Source: a virus
Direction: 5' to 3' (one strand)
DNA: 20,234 nucleotides
Virus record (IMG/VR): IMGVR_UViG_3300010296_002787
Location: 1 to 20,234 of that record
The position numbers and the translations under genes were made by a program. The notes under the pieces were generated by a model. That model ran no database searches and was not told the origin of the DNA. It worked only from the letters and a program-made list of their open reading frames with translations. Position 1 is the first letter of the stretch; each line of letters opens with the position of its first letter. Shown here piece after piece: positions 1-6,056 of the stretch.

Positions 1-507
1 ACACACGAAGGTTATTTTGACGACAAGGGCAAAGAAGTAATTGATAAAAAACTAGGTGGACCTAGACCTGCACCCGATCCTGCATTTATGTTGTTTGAAA
101 AGTGTATGCGTGGTGACACTAGCGACAATGTTTTTAGTGCCTACCCTGGTGTGCGCAAGAAAGGCACAAAGAACAAAGTAGGATTGCAAGAAGCATTTGC
201 AGATAAACAAACAAAAGGCTACAACTGGAATAACATGATGCTACAACGTTGGGTAGATCATGAAGGTGTAGAGCATCGTGTGCTAGATGATTATACACGT
301 AATGTTACATTGTGTGATTTAACTGCACAACCCGAACACATTAGACAAGAAATAAATAACACTATTCAAGCGGTAGAATGTAAAAATATTTCACAAGTTG
401 GTATGAGACTTATGAAGTTTTGTGCTCGTTGGGATTTACAACGTATTGCAGACAATGCAGCACAATTTGCAGAGCCGTTACAAGCGAGGTATTCACATGT
501 CAATTAA
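1..507 (+). CDS. rnh: T4-type RNase H / 5'-3' flap exonuclease, C-terminal part (5' end outside window)
   Basis: The reading frame is open from base 1 and has no convincing start inside the window, so the N-terminal nuclease residues are missing. About 168 residues remain. The segment GDTSDNVFSAYPGVRKKGT carries the acidic metal-site residues and the start of the helix-turn-helix region seen in FEN1-like phage RNase H. In T4 this enzyme removes RNA primers and flaps from lagging-strand fragments. The stop codon overlaps the next gene by 11 bases, as expected for a shared transcript. Family assignment is from remembered motifs, not a search; a generic FEN1/exonuclease of another phage group is the alternative. 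Confidence 0.85.
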   Translation, partial: THEGYFDDKGKEVIDKKLGGPRPAPDPAFMLFEKCMRGDTSDNVFSAYPGVRKKGTKNKVGLQEAFADKQTKGYNWNNMMLQRWVDHEGVEHRVLDDYTRNVTLCDLTAQPEHIRQEINNTIQAVECKNISQVGMRLMKFCARWDLQRIADNAAQFAEPLQARYSHVN

Positions 508-970
508 AGCTAATCCTATTTTGCAAGACAAATTTTGGATTGTAGAGGAACAAGGAGAAAAGGTAGGAACACTCACTAAAAATGATGATGGATATATTTT
601 TAGTAAGAAAGGCAAGATAAGTTTTTTTCAATCAGCAAAAGAAATTAATAATGAGTTTGGTAAAAATTTTCTTACTGCTAAAATTACCACACCCGACGAT
701 AATAAAGAATTAAGTGTCCATGGATATCCTACACGTAGCACACCGTTCAATAGCATGTATGACATCCAAAGAAAACTTCCATTGTTTACTAAAAGTGAAA
801 AAAGTAAAAGCATTTATTGTGCTGGATTTTATCTAATACGATTTAATGTTAACTGGCTTAAAAGTTTTTGTCCTAAATTAATTACAGTTGAAGAAAATGA
901 TTATATGGGTCCATACAAAACTGAAATCGAAATGAAACTAGCACTTAGCAATGTCAAACGATCCCATTAA
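497..970 (+). CDS. Conserved hypothetical phage protein
   Basis: A 157-residue basic protein of unrecognised function. The ATG at 497 is chosen over the longer upstream frame because GAGGT lies seven bases before it and the upstream part only shadows RNase H. The N-terminal third has a short beta-rich look (FWIVEEQGEKVGTL, then an FSKKGKISFF stretch). No transmembrane segment, signal peptide or catalytic motif is visible. It overlaps RNase H by 11 bases and the following gene by 20 bases, so translational coupling in a replication-region operon is likely. Confidence 0.7.
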   Translation: MSIKANPILQDKFWIVEEQGEKVGTLTKNDDGYIFSKKGKISFFQSAKEINNEFGKNFLTAKITTPDDNKELSVHGYPTRSTPFNSMYDIQRKLPLFTKSEKSKSIYCAGFYLIRFNVNWLKSFCPKLITVEENDYMGPYKTEIEMKLALSNVKRSH

Positions 971-1196
971 TACCGGCCCCATACAAGCATTTATAAAACA
1001 AGTTCAAGCTGCTGAAAACAGTCGTGCAAAAGAAGTTCGCATGGATATTACACAAGCTAAAAACCTTTCATTTACATTAGGCATAGTAATGAGTAGATTA
1101 CATGGCGATCTTGAAAAATTTGTGAAAGAAAATGCCGGCGGTGGGTCTGATGAAATCATACAAGTGCAAATTGGTAGCACTGGTGAATGGCAATAA
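951..1196 (+). CDS. Small conserved hypothetical phage protein
   Basis: An 81-residue protein that starts inside the end of the preceding gene (20-base overlap) with no clear Shine-Dalgarno, suggesting coupled translation. The N-terminal two thirds looks alpha-helical (QAFIKQVQAAENSRAKEV, then ITQAKNLSFTLGIVMSRLHG), followed by a Gly-rich hinge and a short beta-like tail. Similar small proteins occur in marine T4-like phages as far as I recall, without known function. It lies where T4 carries small late-transcription and DNA-binding genes after rnh, but I see no sequence reason to call it gp33 or DsbA. Confidence 0.65.
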   Translation: MSNDPINTGPIQAFIKQVQAAENSRAKEVRMDITQAKNLSFTLGIVMSRLHGDLEKFVKENAGGGSDEIIQVQIGSTGEWQ

Positions 1197-1211
1197 CAAT
1201 ATTGCATAAAT

Positions 1212-1219
1212 GATAAATA
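1212..1219 (+). promoter_or_regulatory. T4-like late promoter, GATAAATA
   Basis: The octamer differs from the T4 late consensus TATAAATA at the first base only. By T4 spacing, transcription would begin around base 1225, about 22 bases before the ATG at 1247. No -35 element is expected for this class, which uses gp55, gp33 and the sliding clamp in T4. The predicted start lies inside the left arm of the hairpin at 1219-1248. Confidence 0.6.
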
Positions 1220-1248
1220 TATGCGTATATAACTAAGGATACGCATAT
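1219..1248 (+). promoter_or_regulatory. Start-codon hairpin overlapping a late promoter
   Basis: A perfect 10-base inverted repeat: ATATGCGTAT at 1219-1228 pairs with ATACGCATAT at 1239-1248. The loop of 10 bases contains the TAAGG ribosome binding site, and the right arm contains the first two bases of the ATG. RNA started upstream would form the hairpin and hide the start. RNA from the late promoter, starting near 1225, would lack most of the left arm. This is the arrangement known for T4 late genes such as e and soc. Confidence 0.6.
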
Positions 1249-1528
1249 GAGTAGACCAAAGCCAATTGTTTTATGTGAATTTGTTGATGGTAAAACCTAC
1301 AAAAGTGAGCAAGTGCTCGATGCCGAAGCCATATGGGCAGTATTCTACAAAGACAAACCTTTCAACTTAAAATCTCAAAATAAACTTACAAACTATCCTG
1401 GACCAAAATATAAAAAAACAAGTTTTTCAAATCCAGGACACGCAAAAAATCTAGCCAAAAAGTTAAACCAAATATTTAAAACTGACGAATTCAGTGTTTA
1501 CAAATTAACCGCAGGCGAAAAAATGTAA
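1247..1528 (+). CDS. Small conserved hypothetical phage protein, probably late-expressed
   Basis: A 93-residue, lysine-rich basic protein. The ATG at 1247 follows a TAAGGA ribosome binding site and a T4-like late promoter, both tied into a hairpin that covers the start. Visible features are a YKSEQVLDAEAIWAVFY stretch and a C-terminal basic region around PGHAKNLAKKLNQIF. Similar proteins occur in marine T4-like phages to my recollection, with no assigned function. Its high charge would fit nucleic-acid binding, but that is only a guess. The stop codon directly abuts the next ATG. Confidence 0.7.
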   Translation: MSRPKPIVLCEFVDGKTYKSEQVLDAEAIWAVFYKDKPFNLKSQNKLTNYPGPKYKKTSFSNPGHAKNLAKKLNQIFKTDEFSVYKLTAGEKM

Positions 1529-1921
1529 ATGAATAAACGTGTATTTACAAAACTTTTTCTAAAACAGTTAAACAAAGCAACCAGTGATGAAAATGTTGCA
1601 CAATATATGCACATTTGGTGGCAAAACACAAGAGAAAAAAATGTTGGAGGGTTACGTCTTACAGAAGCAGGATTTGATATGTTATCTGAAATAGATCTAA
1701 CATCGTATCATATACCGTATCCTCCTGATATGCCCTTGACTACACAAGTAATTATATTTTTAGACCAATTTATTGATTGTCCATACTACTTAACAAACAA
1801 AGGTATTCACGTCACAAATGAAAAGAAAGCTGTTGAACTTACACTTTTCAGTGGAGACTTACGTAAGTATGGTATTACAAAAGCAATGAAAAGATCAGAA
1901 AATCTTCAAAATAACGGTTGA
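1529..1921 (+). CDS. Conserved hypothetical phage protein
   Basis: A 130-residue protein whose ATG follows immediately after the preceding stop, so it probably depends on coupled translation from the gene at 1247. The core (about residues 25-115) contains aromatic-rich segments such as YMHIWWQNTREKNVGGLRL and DCPYYLTNKGIHV, then a basic tail. It could be a small DNA-transaction protein, but no named domain is recognised. The end of the gene holds the -35 element (TTGACC) of the promoter for the AAA+ gene downstream. Confidence 0.65.
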   Translation: MNKRVFTKLFLKQLNKATSDENVAQYMHIWWQNTREKNVGGLRLTEAGFDMLSEIDLTSYHIPYPPDMPLTTQVIIFLDQFIDCPYYLTNKGIHVTNEKKAVELTLFSGDLRKYGITKAMKRSENLQNNG

Positions 1922-1945
1922 CCTTTACGTTTTTTATGCTATATT
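1918..1945 (+). promoter_or_regulatory. Sigma70-like promoter of the AAA+ ATPase gene
   Basis: TTGACC at 1918-1923, a 16-base spacer, and TATATT at 1940-1945 preceded by TG one base upstream (extended -10). The predicted start is near 1952, where the leader TAGGCACTGAAA begins. The same leader follows the promoter at 3113, so the two probably respond to the same polymerase form and phase, most likely early or middle. Confidence 0.6.
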
Positions 1946-1951
1946 AAAGTA

Positions 1952-1980
1952 TAGGCACTGAAAACAATGAGGAATACAAT
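1952..1980 (+). repeat. Conserved 5' leader, copy 1
   Basis: TAGGCACTGAAA (1952-1963) and GAGGAATACAA (1969-1979) recur at 3148-3159 and 3160-3170 before the partner gene. The copies differ by a five-base insert in this one and by exact distance to the ATG. The second element includes the ribosome binding site. The first element is not needed for ribosome binding by the usual rules and may be a regulator site or an RNA 5'-end element. Confidence 0.6.
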
Positions 1981-3066
1981 ATGTCAGATCTAAGAACAGT
2001 TTCGCCAAACAAGGCAAAAAATAGTTTGCGCCGGGCTATGCGCAAAAAACGTCCTGTGTTTGTATGGGGTCCTCCAGGTATTGGTAAGTCAGATATTGTA
2101 AAACAGGTTACTGATAGTTTTCCTAACAGTCATCTGATTGATATTCGACTATCTCTTTGGGAACCCACAGACATCAAAGGTATCCCATACTTTGATAGTA
2201 ATCAAAGTAAAATGGTTTGGGCTCCACCCATGGAGTTGCCAGATGAAGAAATGGCAGCAAAGTATGATCATATTACTTTGTTCCTAGACGAAATGAATTC
2301 TGCGGCACCAGCAGTTCAGGCAGCAGCCTATCAGCTGACACTAAACCGTAGAATTGGTAATTACCGTTTGCCAGACAATGTTATGATTGTTGCGGCAGGT
2401 AATCGCGAAGCAGATAAAGGTGTTACTTACCGTATGCCTGCTCCGCTTGCAAACCGCTTCGTTCACTTAGAACTTGCTGTCAATTTTGATGATTGGCAGG
2501 AGTGGGCTGTTGCGAATACAATTCATAAAGATGTTGTTGGTTATTTGACATTTGCCAAAGGCGATCTTTATGATTTTGATCCACGTAGTTCTAGCCGTTC
2601 GTTTGCTTCTCCTCGCTCATGGACATTTGTAAGTGAACTTATCAGCGACGACGACGGAGACGAAGCAACCACTACAGATCTTGTTGCTGGATCTGTTGGT
2701 GAAGGACTTGCAATCAAGTTTATGGCGCATAGGAAAATCGCAGGGCAAATGCCCAATCCAAGCGATATTCTTGCAGGCAAAGTCAAAGAGTTGCAGACAC
2801 AAGAAATCAGTGCCAAGTATTCCTTAACTGTATCTCTTTGTTATGAGCTTAAAGAAGCAAGTGACAAAAATGATAAGAAGTTTGACGATAAAGTTAATAA
2901 CTTCTTACGCTTTGCAATGGACAATTTTGAAACTGAGTTGGTTGTAATGGGCATCAAGCTCGCACTTACACAATACTCGTTGCCAATTGATCCAGACGCT
3001 ATTGAGTGTTTTGACGAATTCCATGATCGTTATGGTAAGTATATCAAGGCAGCTCAGAGTGTGTAA
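1981..3066 (+). CDS. MoxR-type AAA+ ATPase
   Basis: A 361-residue AAA+ protein of the dynein-related/MoxR type. Walker A is GPPGIGKS at residues 30-37, Walker B is ITLFLDEMN with D103 and E104, a sensor-1 Asn is at 141 in MIVAAGN, and PAPLANRF near 153-160 matches the usual arginine-finger region. Such ATPases usually act as chaperones on a VWA-domain partner, helping metal insertion or complex assembly. The gene at 3170 encodes exactly such a partner. It has its own promoter and leader upstream and an intrinsic terminator downstream. Length is ordinary for the family. Its substrate in this phage is unknown. Confidence 0.88.
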   Translation: MSDLRTVSPNKAKNSLRRAMRKKRPVFVWGPPGIGKSDIVKQVTDSFPNSHLIDIRLSLWEPTDIKGIPYFDSNQSKMVWAPPMELPDEEMAAKYDHITLFLDEMNSAAPAVQAAAYQLTLNRRIGNYRLPDNVMIVAAGNREADKGVTYRMPAPLANRFVHLELAVNFDDWQEWAVANTIHKDVVGYLTFAKGDLYDFDPRSSSRSFASPRSWTFVSELISDDDGDEATTTDLVAGSVGEGLAIKFMAHRKIAGQMPNPSDILAGKVKELQTQEISAKYSLTVSLCYELKEASDKNDKKFDDKVNNFLRFAMDNFETELVVMGIKLALTQYSLPIDPDAIECFDEFHDRYGKYIKAAQSV

Positions 3067-3078
3067 GACGCCATATGG

Positions 3079-3111
3079 GTGGGCAGAATTAATTTTCTGC
3101 CCATCTTTTCT
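3079..3111 (+). terminator. Rho-independent terminator
   Basis: TGGGCAGAA at 3080-3088 pairs with TTCTGCCCA at 3095-3103 around a six-base loop TTAATT, extended by a G-T pair, and is followed by a T-rich run (TCTTTTCTCT). It sits 13 bases after the ATPase stop codon and just before the next promoter, so it separates the two transcription units. Confidence 0.8.
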
Positions 3112-3112
3112 C

Positions 3113-3140
3113 TTGACAAAAGTAAATAGTAGTGTATTAT
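3113..3140 (+). promoter_or_regulatory. Sigma70-like promoter of the VWA metallopeptidase gene
   Basis: A consensus TTGACA at 3113-3118, a 16-base spacer and TATTAT at 3135-3140. The predicted start, near 3147, falls at the same leader element (TAGGCACTGAAA) as at the 1918 promoter. It lies directly after the terminator at 3079. Confidence 0.7.
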
Positions 3141-3147
3141 AAGTATA

Positions 3148-3170
3148 TAGGCACTGAAAGAGGAATACAA
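3148..3170 (+). repeat. Conserved 5' leader, copy 2
   Basis: TAGGCACTGAAA at 3148-3159 runs straight into GAGGAATACAA at 3160-3170, whose last A is the first base of the ATG. It matches the leader at 1952-1980 apart from a five-base gap. Two identical blocks with different spacing argue for preservation of the blocks rather than simple recent copying of the whole upstream region. Confidence 0.6.
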
Positions 3171-4486
3171 TGTTAGATTTTTTACCGCAATATGTTGCAA
3201 TGAAAATGTCAACAGAAAAGACAGCATCTGAACTTAGAACATGGCAACCAGATCCTGATCTTACTGATGCACAACTTGACGAAATGGACAAAGAAGTATA
3301 CGAGCGTATTATTACAGCTCGTGTAGGTTTATTGTTGCGTCATCCGTTTTTTGGCAACATGGCAACACGTTTAAAAATACAACGTGCTGATTGGTTGCCT
3401 ACTGCCGCAGTTGATGGTAGAAACTTGTTCTATAATGTGCAGTTCTTCAATGCAATGGACAATAAAGAAGTTGAATTTGTTCTTGCACATGAAATCTTAC
3501 ACATGGTATTTGATCATTTAGAACGCAGAGATGACAGAGATCCACGCCTATACAATATCTCTGCAGATTACATTGTAAACAATACATTGGTAGATGAACG
3601 CATAGGCACCATTCCTAGTATTGTAAATTGTTTCCAAGATTTCAAATACAGAGGATGGACTTCAGAAGAAGTATATGACGAACTTTTTGAAGAGGCTGAA
3701 AAGAATGGTAAAGAATTTTTAGAACAACTTGGTGAAATGCTTGACGAACACATCGACTGGGAAGGCGATGGTGACGGCGAAGGCAAAGATGGTAAGGGAA
3801 AAAGCAGACCTAAATACACCAAAGAAGAACGTGAACAGATCAAAGACGAAATCAAAGAAGCAATGATTCAAGCAGCACAAAGTGCTGGTGCTGGCAACAC
3901 ACCTGCTGGTGTGCAACGTTTGATTAAAGAAATCACAGAGCCTAAAATGAATTGGCGTGAGTTAATTCAACAACAGATTCAAAGCACAATAAAAAGCGAC
4001 TACACATTTAGTCGTCCAAGCCGCAAAGGCTGGCATACTGGTGCTATATTGCCTGGTATGAACTTTATGGACACTATTGATATTTGTGTCGGGATTGATA
4101 TGAGTGGCTCAATTGGAAATAGCCAAGCTGCTGATTTCTTAGGCGAAGTAAAAGGTATCATGGAGCAATTTAAAGATTACAAAATTAAAATCTGGTGTTT
4201 TGATACTCAAGTTTACAACGAAGACGACTTTAGTGCAGACGATGGTAGAGACATTACCGAATATGAAGTTGTCGGCGGCGGCGGCACAGACTTTATGTGT
4301 AACTGGAATTACATGAAAGAAAACAATATTCAACCTAAACGTTTTATCATGTTTACAGATGGATACGCTTGGGATAGCTGGGGAGATCCAGACTGGTGCG
4401 AAACTGTGTTCTTAATTCATAGTCATCATGATAAGAATCTTGAGGCACCATTTGGAATGACAGCGCACTACAATGAGGCTGCATAA
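3170..4486 (+). CDS. VWA-like metallopeptidase (DUF2201-type), partner of the AAA+ ATPase
   Basis: A 438-residue two-part protein. The N-terminal part has a zinc-peptidase motif HEILH (H107, E108, H111) in a helix ending HMVFDHLERR. A charged Gly/Asp/Lys-rich linker lies near 195-220. The C-terminal part is a VWA-like domain with the MIDAS motif D310-x-S312-x-S314, a GGGGTDF block (T373, D374) and FTDG with D397. This matches the putative-metallopeptidase plus VWA-like family found beside MoxR ATPases in bacteria. The start is set by GAGGA six bases before the ATG. What it cleaves, if anything, is unknown. Confidence 0.85.
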   Translation: MLDFLPQYVAMKMSTEKTASELRTWQPDPDLTDAQLDEMDKEVYERIITARVGLLLRHPFFGNMATRLKIQRADWLPTAAVDGRNLFYNVQFFNAMDNKEVEFVLAHEILHMVFDHLERRDDRDPRLYNISADYIVNNTLVDERIGTIPSIVNCFQDFKYRGWTSEEVYDELFEEAEKNGKEFLEQLGEMLDEHIDWEGDGDGEGKDGKGKSRPKYTKEEREQIKDEIKEAMIQAAQSAGAGNTPAGVQRLIKEITEPKMNWRELIQQQIQSTIKSDYTFSRPSRKGWHTGAILPGMNFMDTIDICVGIDMSGSIGNSQAADFLGEVKGIMEQFKDYKIKIWCFDTQVYNEDDFSADDGRDITEYEVVGGGGTDFMCNWNYMKENNIQPKRFIMFTDGYAWDSWGDPDWCETVFLIHSHHDKNLEAPFGMTAHYNEAA

Positions 4487-4488
4487 GT

Positions 4489-4770
4489 ATGCTTAAAGGA
4501 AAAATAAATCCTTTAAATGTTTTTAAAGCTAGAAAGGTTGAGTTTTGTCCTTCCTACTTTGAAACAACTATTTTTCCAACTAGGTATAATCTATCTGATA
4601 GTATTGCAGATTGGATAGATAATCATTGTTCAGGAAGATATTATATTGGAAAAACAATGACCATAGATAAACTCGACAAACAAATGTCACAAGGAGTAAA
4701 AGTAGGCTTTGAAAACTCAAAAGAACTAAGTTATTTTTTACTGGCTTGTCCACATTTGAAATATAACTAA
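4489..4770 (+). CDS. Small hypothetical phage protein
   Basis: A 93-residue protein beginning two bases after the metallopeptidase stop, with a GAGG element about ten bases upstream, so probably co-transcribed with it. No domain is recognised. It has two aromatic clusters (FCPSYFETTIFPTRYNL and GRYYIGKTM) and ends with a hydrophobic LSYFLLACPHL segment that is too short for a confident membrane helix. AT content is higher than in the flanking genes. Confidence 0.6.
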   Translation: MLKGKINPLNVFKARKVEFCPSYFETTIFPTRYNLSDSIADWIDNHCSGRYYIGKTMTIDKLDKQMSQGVKVGFENSKELSYFLLACPHLKYN

Positions 4771-4805
4771 TTTTGCCCAAATAAGTAATTACAAGGAGAT
4801 ATTAA

Positions 4806-5066
4806 ATGGCAGAAGAAACAAAAACTCAAGCAAATCCAAACGAACTTACAATTCAAGATTTAGCGACCATGAAAGGTATTATTGATGTTGCAAGTGAACG
4901 TAGTGCGTTCAAGCCAAAAGAAATGGCAGCAGTAGGCATTATCTATAATAAACTTGAAATGTTTTTGAAAGATGTAGAAGAACAGCAAAAGGCTGCACAA
5001 GCAGCAGCAGCGGCAGCACAAACAGCGCCTCAAGCGCCGCAAGCAGAGGCTGTAGAAAGCGAGTAA
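4806..5066 (+). CDS. Small hypothetical phage protein with Ala/Gln-rich tail
   Basis: An 86-residue protein with a strong ribosome binding site (AAGGAG). Residues 14-58 look like two amphipathic helices (ELTIQDLATMKGIIDVASER, then a FKPKEMAAVGIIYNKLEMFL stretch). Residues 60-86 are a low-complexity Ala/Gln/Pro tail. I recall similar proteins as conserved unknowns in marine T4-like phages. The following gene starts three bases after its stop, so the two are coupled. Confidence 0.7.
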   Translation: MAEETKTQANPNELTIQDLATMKGIIDVASERSAFKPKEMAAVGIIYNKLEMFLKDVEEQQKAAQAAAAAAQTAPQAPQAEAVESE

Positions 5067-5069
5067 ACT

Positions 5070-5690
5070 ATGTTAAAACACGTAGGAAGACTAAGAACAA
5101 ACAAAAGAAGAGTTGTAGTAGCGTATAGAACAATACCTAATGACCCTTATAGTTGTTTGTGTATCATGTCTGATTCATTATCATCAGCTGATCATGACGA
5201 TGTTATGAAATTAGTTGAATCAGATGCAGGACAATCATCAGATGAATTTTATCAAGCAATGGATAGAGTGTATTTGTCAGACGGCAGACCAATGTTAGCA
5301 GGATTGCATAAACAAGGTCATTTGCGTAAAATGCCAACAGCTGATATTGAAATGACACCTAACCACAAGTCGGCAGTTCCATTAAATGAACTCAATCAAA
5401 TTATTGCTGATCAAAAAGGTGTTGCGCTAGAAGATTTGGCTGTTAAACCAAATAAACCACAAGCGCAAGCGTCGGCACAAACCCCTGCTACAGAAACAGT
5501 AGCAGAGCCAATAGCAGCACCTTTGGCAGCAAGTGCTAATGAAGTGTTGACTGATGAACAAATTGCTGCAAAAATGCGTAGCGATGCAGATCGCTTATTT
5601 AAAGAGGCTAAAGCCTTACGAGAGCAAGCGGAAGAATTATCTCCAACTAAACGCAAAACTACTCGTAAACAGACTGAGAGTGCTACGTGA
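5070..5690 (+). CDS. Conserved hypothetical phage protein with C-terminal coiled coil
   Basis: A 206-residue protein in two parts. Residues 1-115 form a compact folded-looking region starting MLKHVGRLRTNKRRVVVAYR, with a DGRPMLAGLHKQGHLRKMP segment. Residues 120-165 are an Ala/Pro/Thr-rich linker. Residues 165-190 are a charged helix with coiled-coil character (ADRLFKEAKALREQAEEL), ending in a basic tail. Related proteins occur next to the 86- and 103-residue partners in marine T4-like phages as I remember, always without a function. A structural or assembly role is possible. Confidence 0.7.
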   Translation: MLKHVGRLRTNKRRVVVAYRTIPNDPYSCLCIMSDSLSSADHDDVMKLVESDAGQSSDEFYQAMDRVYLSDGRPMLAGLHKQGHLRKMPTADIEMTPNHKSAVPLNELNQIIADQKGVALEDLAVKPNKPQAQASAQTPATETVAEPIAAPLAASANEVLTDEQIAAKMRSDADRLFKEAKALREQAEELSPTKRKTTRKQTESAT

Positions 5691-5693
5691 CAG

Positions 5694-6005
5694 GTGAATC
5701 AATCAAATTTTGACACTGAAAGTGAAGAATACTGGCAAGACATATTTAACTCAATTGAGATCGAAGTCTTGCCAGTTGAATATATGAATCAAGTGAATAT
5801 CCATTTCAAAGATGGAACTGTTTGGGAAGTTGACATCAAAGACAGTTTGAAGAAACAAACTTCTACGGATATCGAAGATAGTCTAGACGAATTATTTCAA
5901 GCATACGAAGAAAAAATACAAAATGTAGATTATCGTATGGATATGGATAAAATCAAAAAAGATGTTGCTAAACGAGTCAGACGTTTTCTTAAAGTAAACA
6001 AATAA
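5694..6005 (+). CDS. Small conserved hypothetical phage protein (GTG start)
   Basis: A 103-residue acidic protein read from GTG at 5694, three bases after the previous stop. No in-frame ATG occurs before residue 31, and the residues between look genuine (EEYWQDIFNSIEIEVLP), which supports GTG. The middle region, VNIHFKDGTVWEVDI, is beta-rich and the C-terminal half is helical and charged. It belongs by position with the 86- and 206-residue genes. Function unknown. Confidence 0.65.
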   Translation: MNQSNFDTESEEYWQDIFNSIEIEVLPVEYMNQVNIHFKDGTVWEVDIKDSLKKQTSTDIEDSLDELFQAYEEKIQNVDYRMDMDKIKKDVAKRVRRFLKVNK

Positions 6006-6008
6006 TAG

Positions 6009-6050
6009 CTCTTAGGTGATAAATACTTATAAGAACATATCACCTAGGAG
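6009..6050 (+). promoter_or_regulatory. Long hairpin hiding the ribosome binding site, enclosing a late promoter
   Basis: CTCTTAGGTGATA (6009-6021) pairs with TATCACCTAGGAG (6038-6050): 13 pairs with one G-T wobble and a 16-base loop. The right arm holds the TAGGAG ribosome binding site of the gene at 6057. The late octamer at 6018-6025 straddles the end of the left arm. RNA starting near 6031 would lack the left arm entirely and leave the site open. No T-run follows, so this is not a good terminator. Confidence 0.7.
6018..6025 (+). promoter_or_regulatory. T4-like late promoter, GATAAATA
   Basis: The same octamer variant as at 1212, followed by CTTATAAG. T4 spacing places the start near 6031, inside the hairpin loop and about 26 bases before the ATG at 6057. 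It would drive the adhesin-like and protease virion genes. Confidence 0.65.
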
Positions 6051-6056
6051 ATTCAT

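Noticed and set aside
951-1196. Calling the 81-residue gene gp33 or DsbA by analogy with the T4 order after rnh
   Set aside because: Position alone is the only support; no sequence match could be recognised.
3568-3855. Minus-strand Ser/Pro-rich open frame inside the metallopeptidase gene
   Set aside because: Antisense shadow of the charged linker region; no start signal.
4771-4805. Possible late promoter (CAAATAAGTA) before the gene at 4806
   Set aside because: Too far from the TATAAATA consensus to support; the gap is only 35 bases in a co-directional run.
6009-6050. Reading the 6009-6050 hairpin as a transcription terminator
   Set aside because: No T-run follows and the right arm contains the ribosome binding site, so a translational role fits better.
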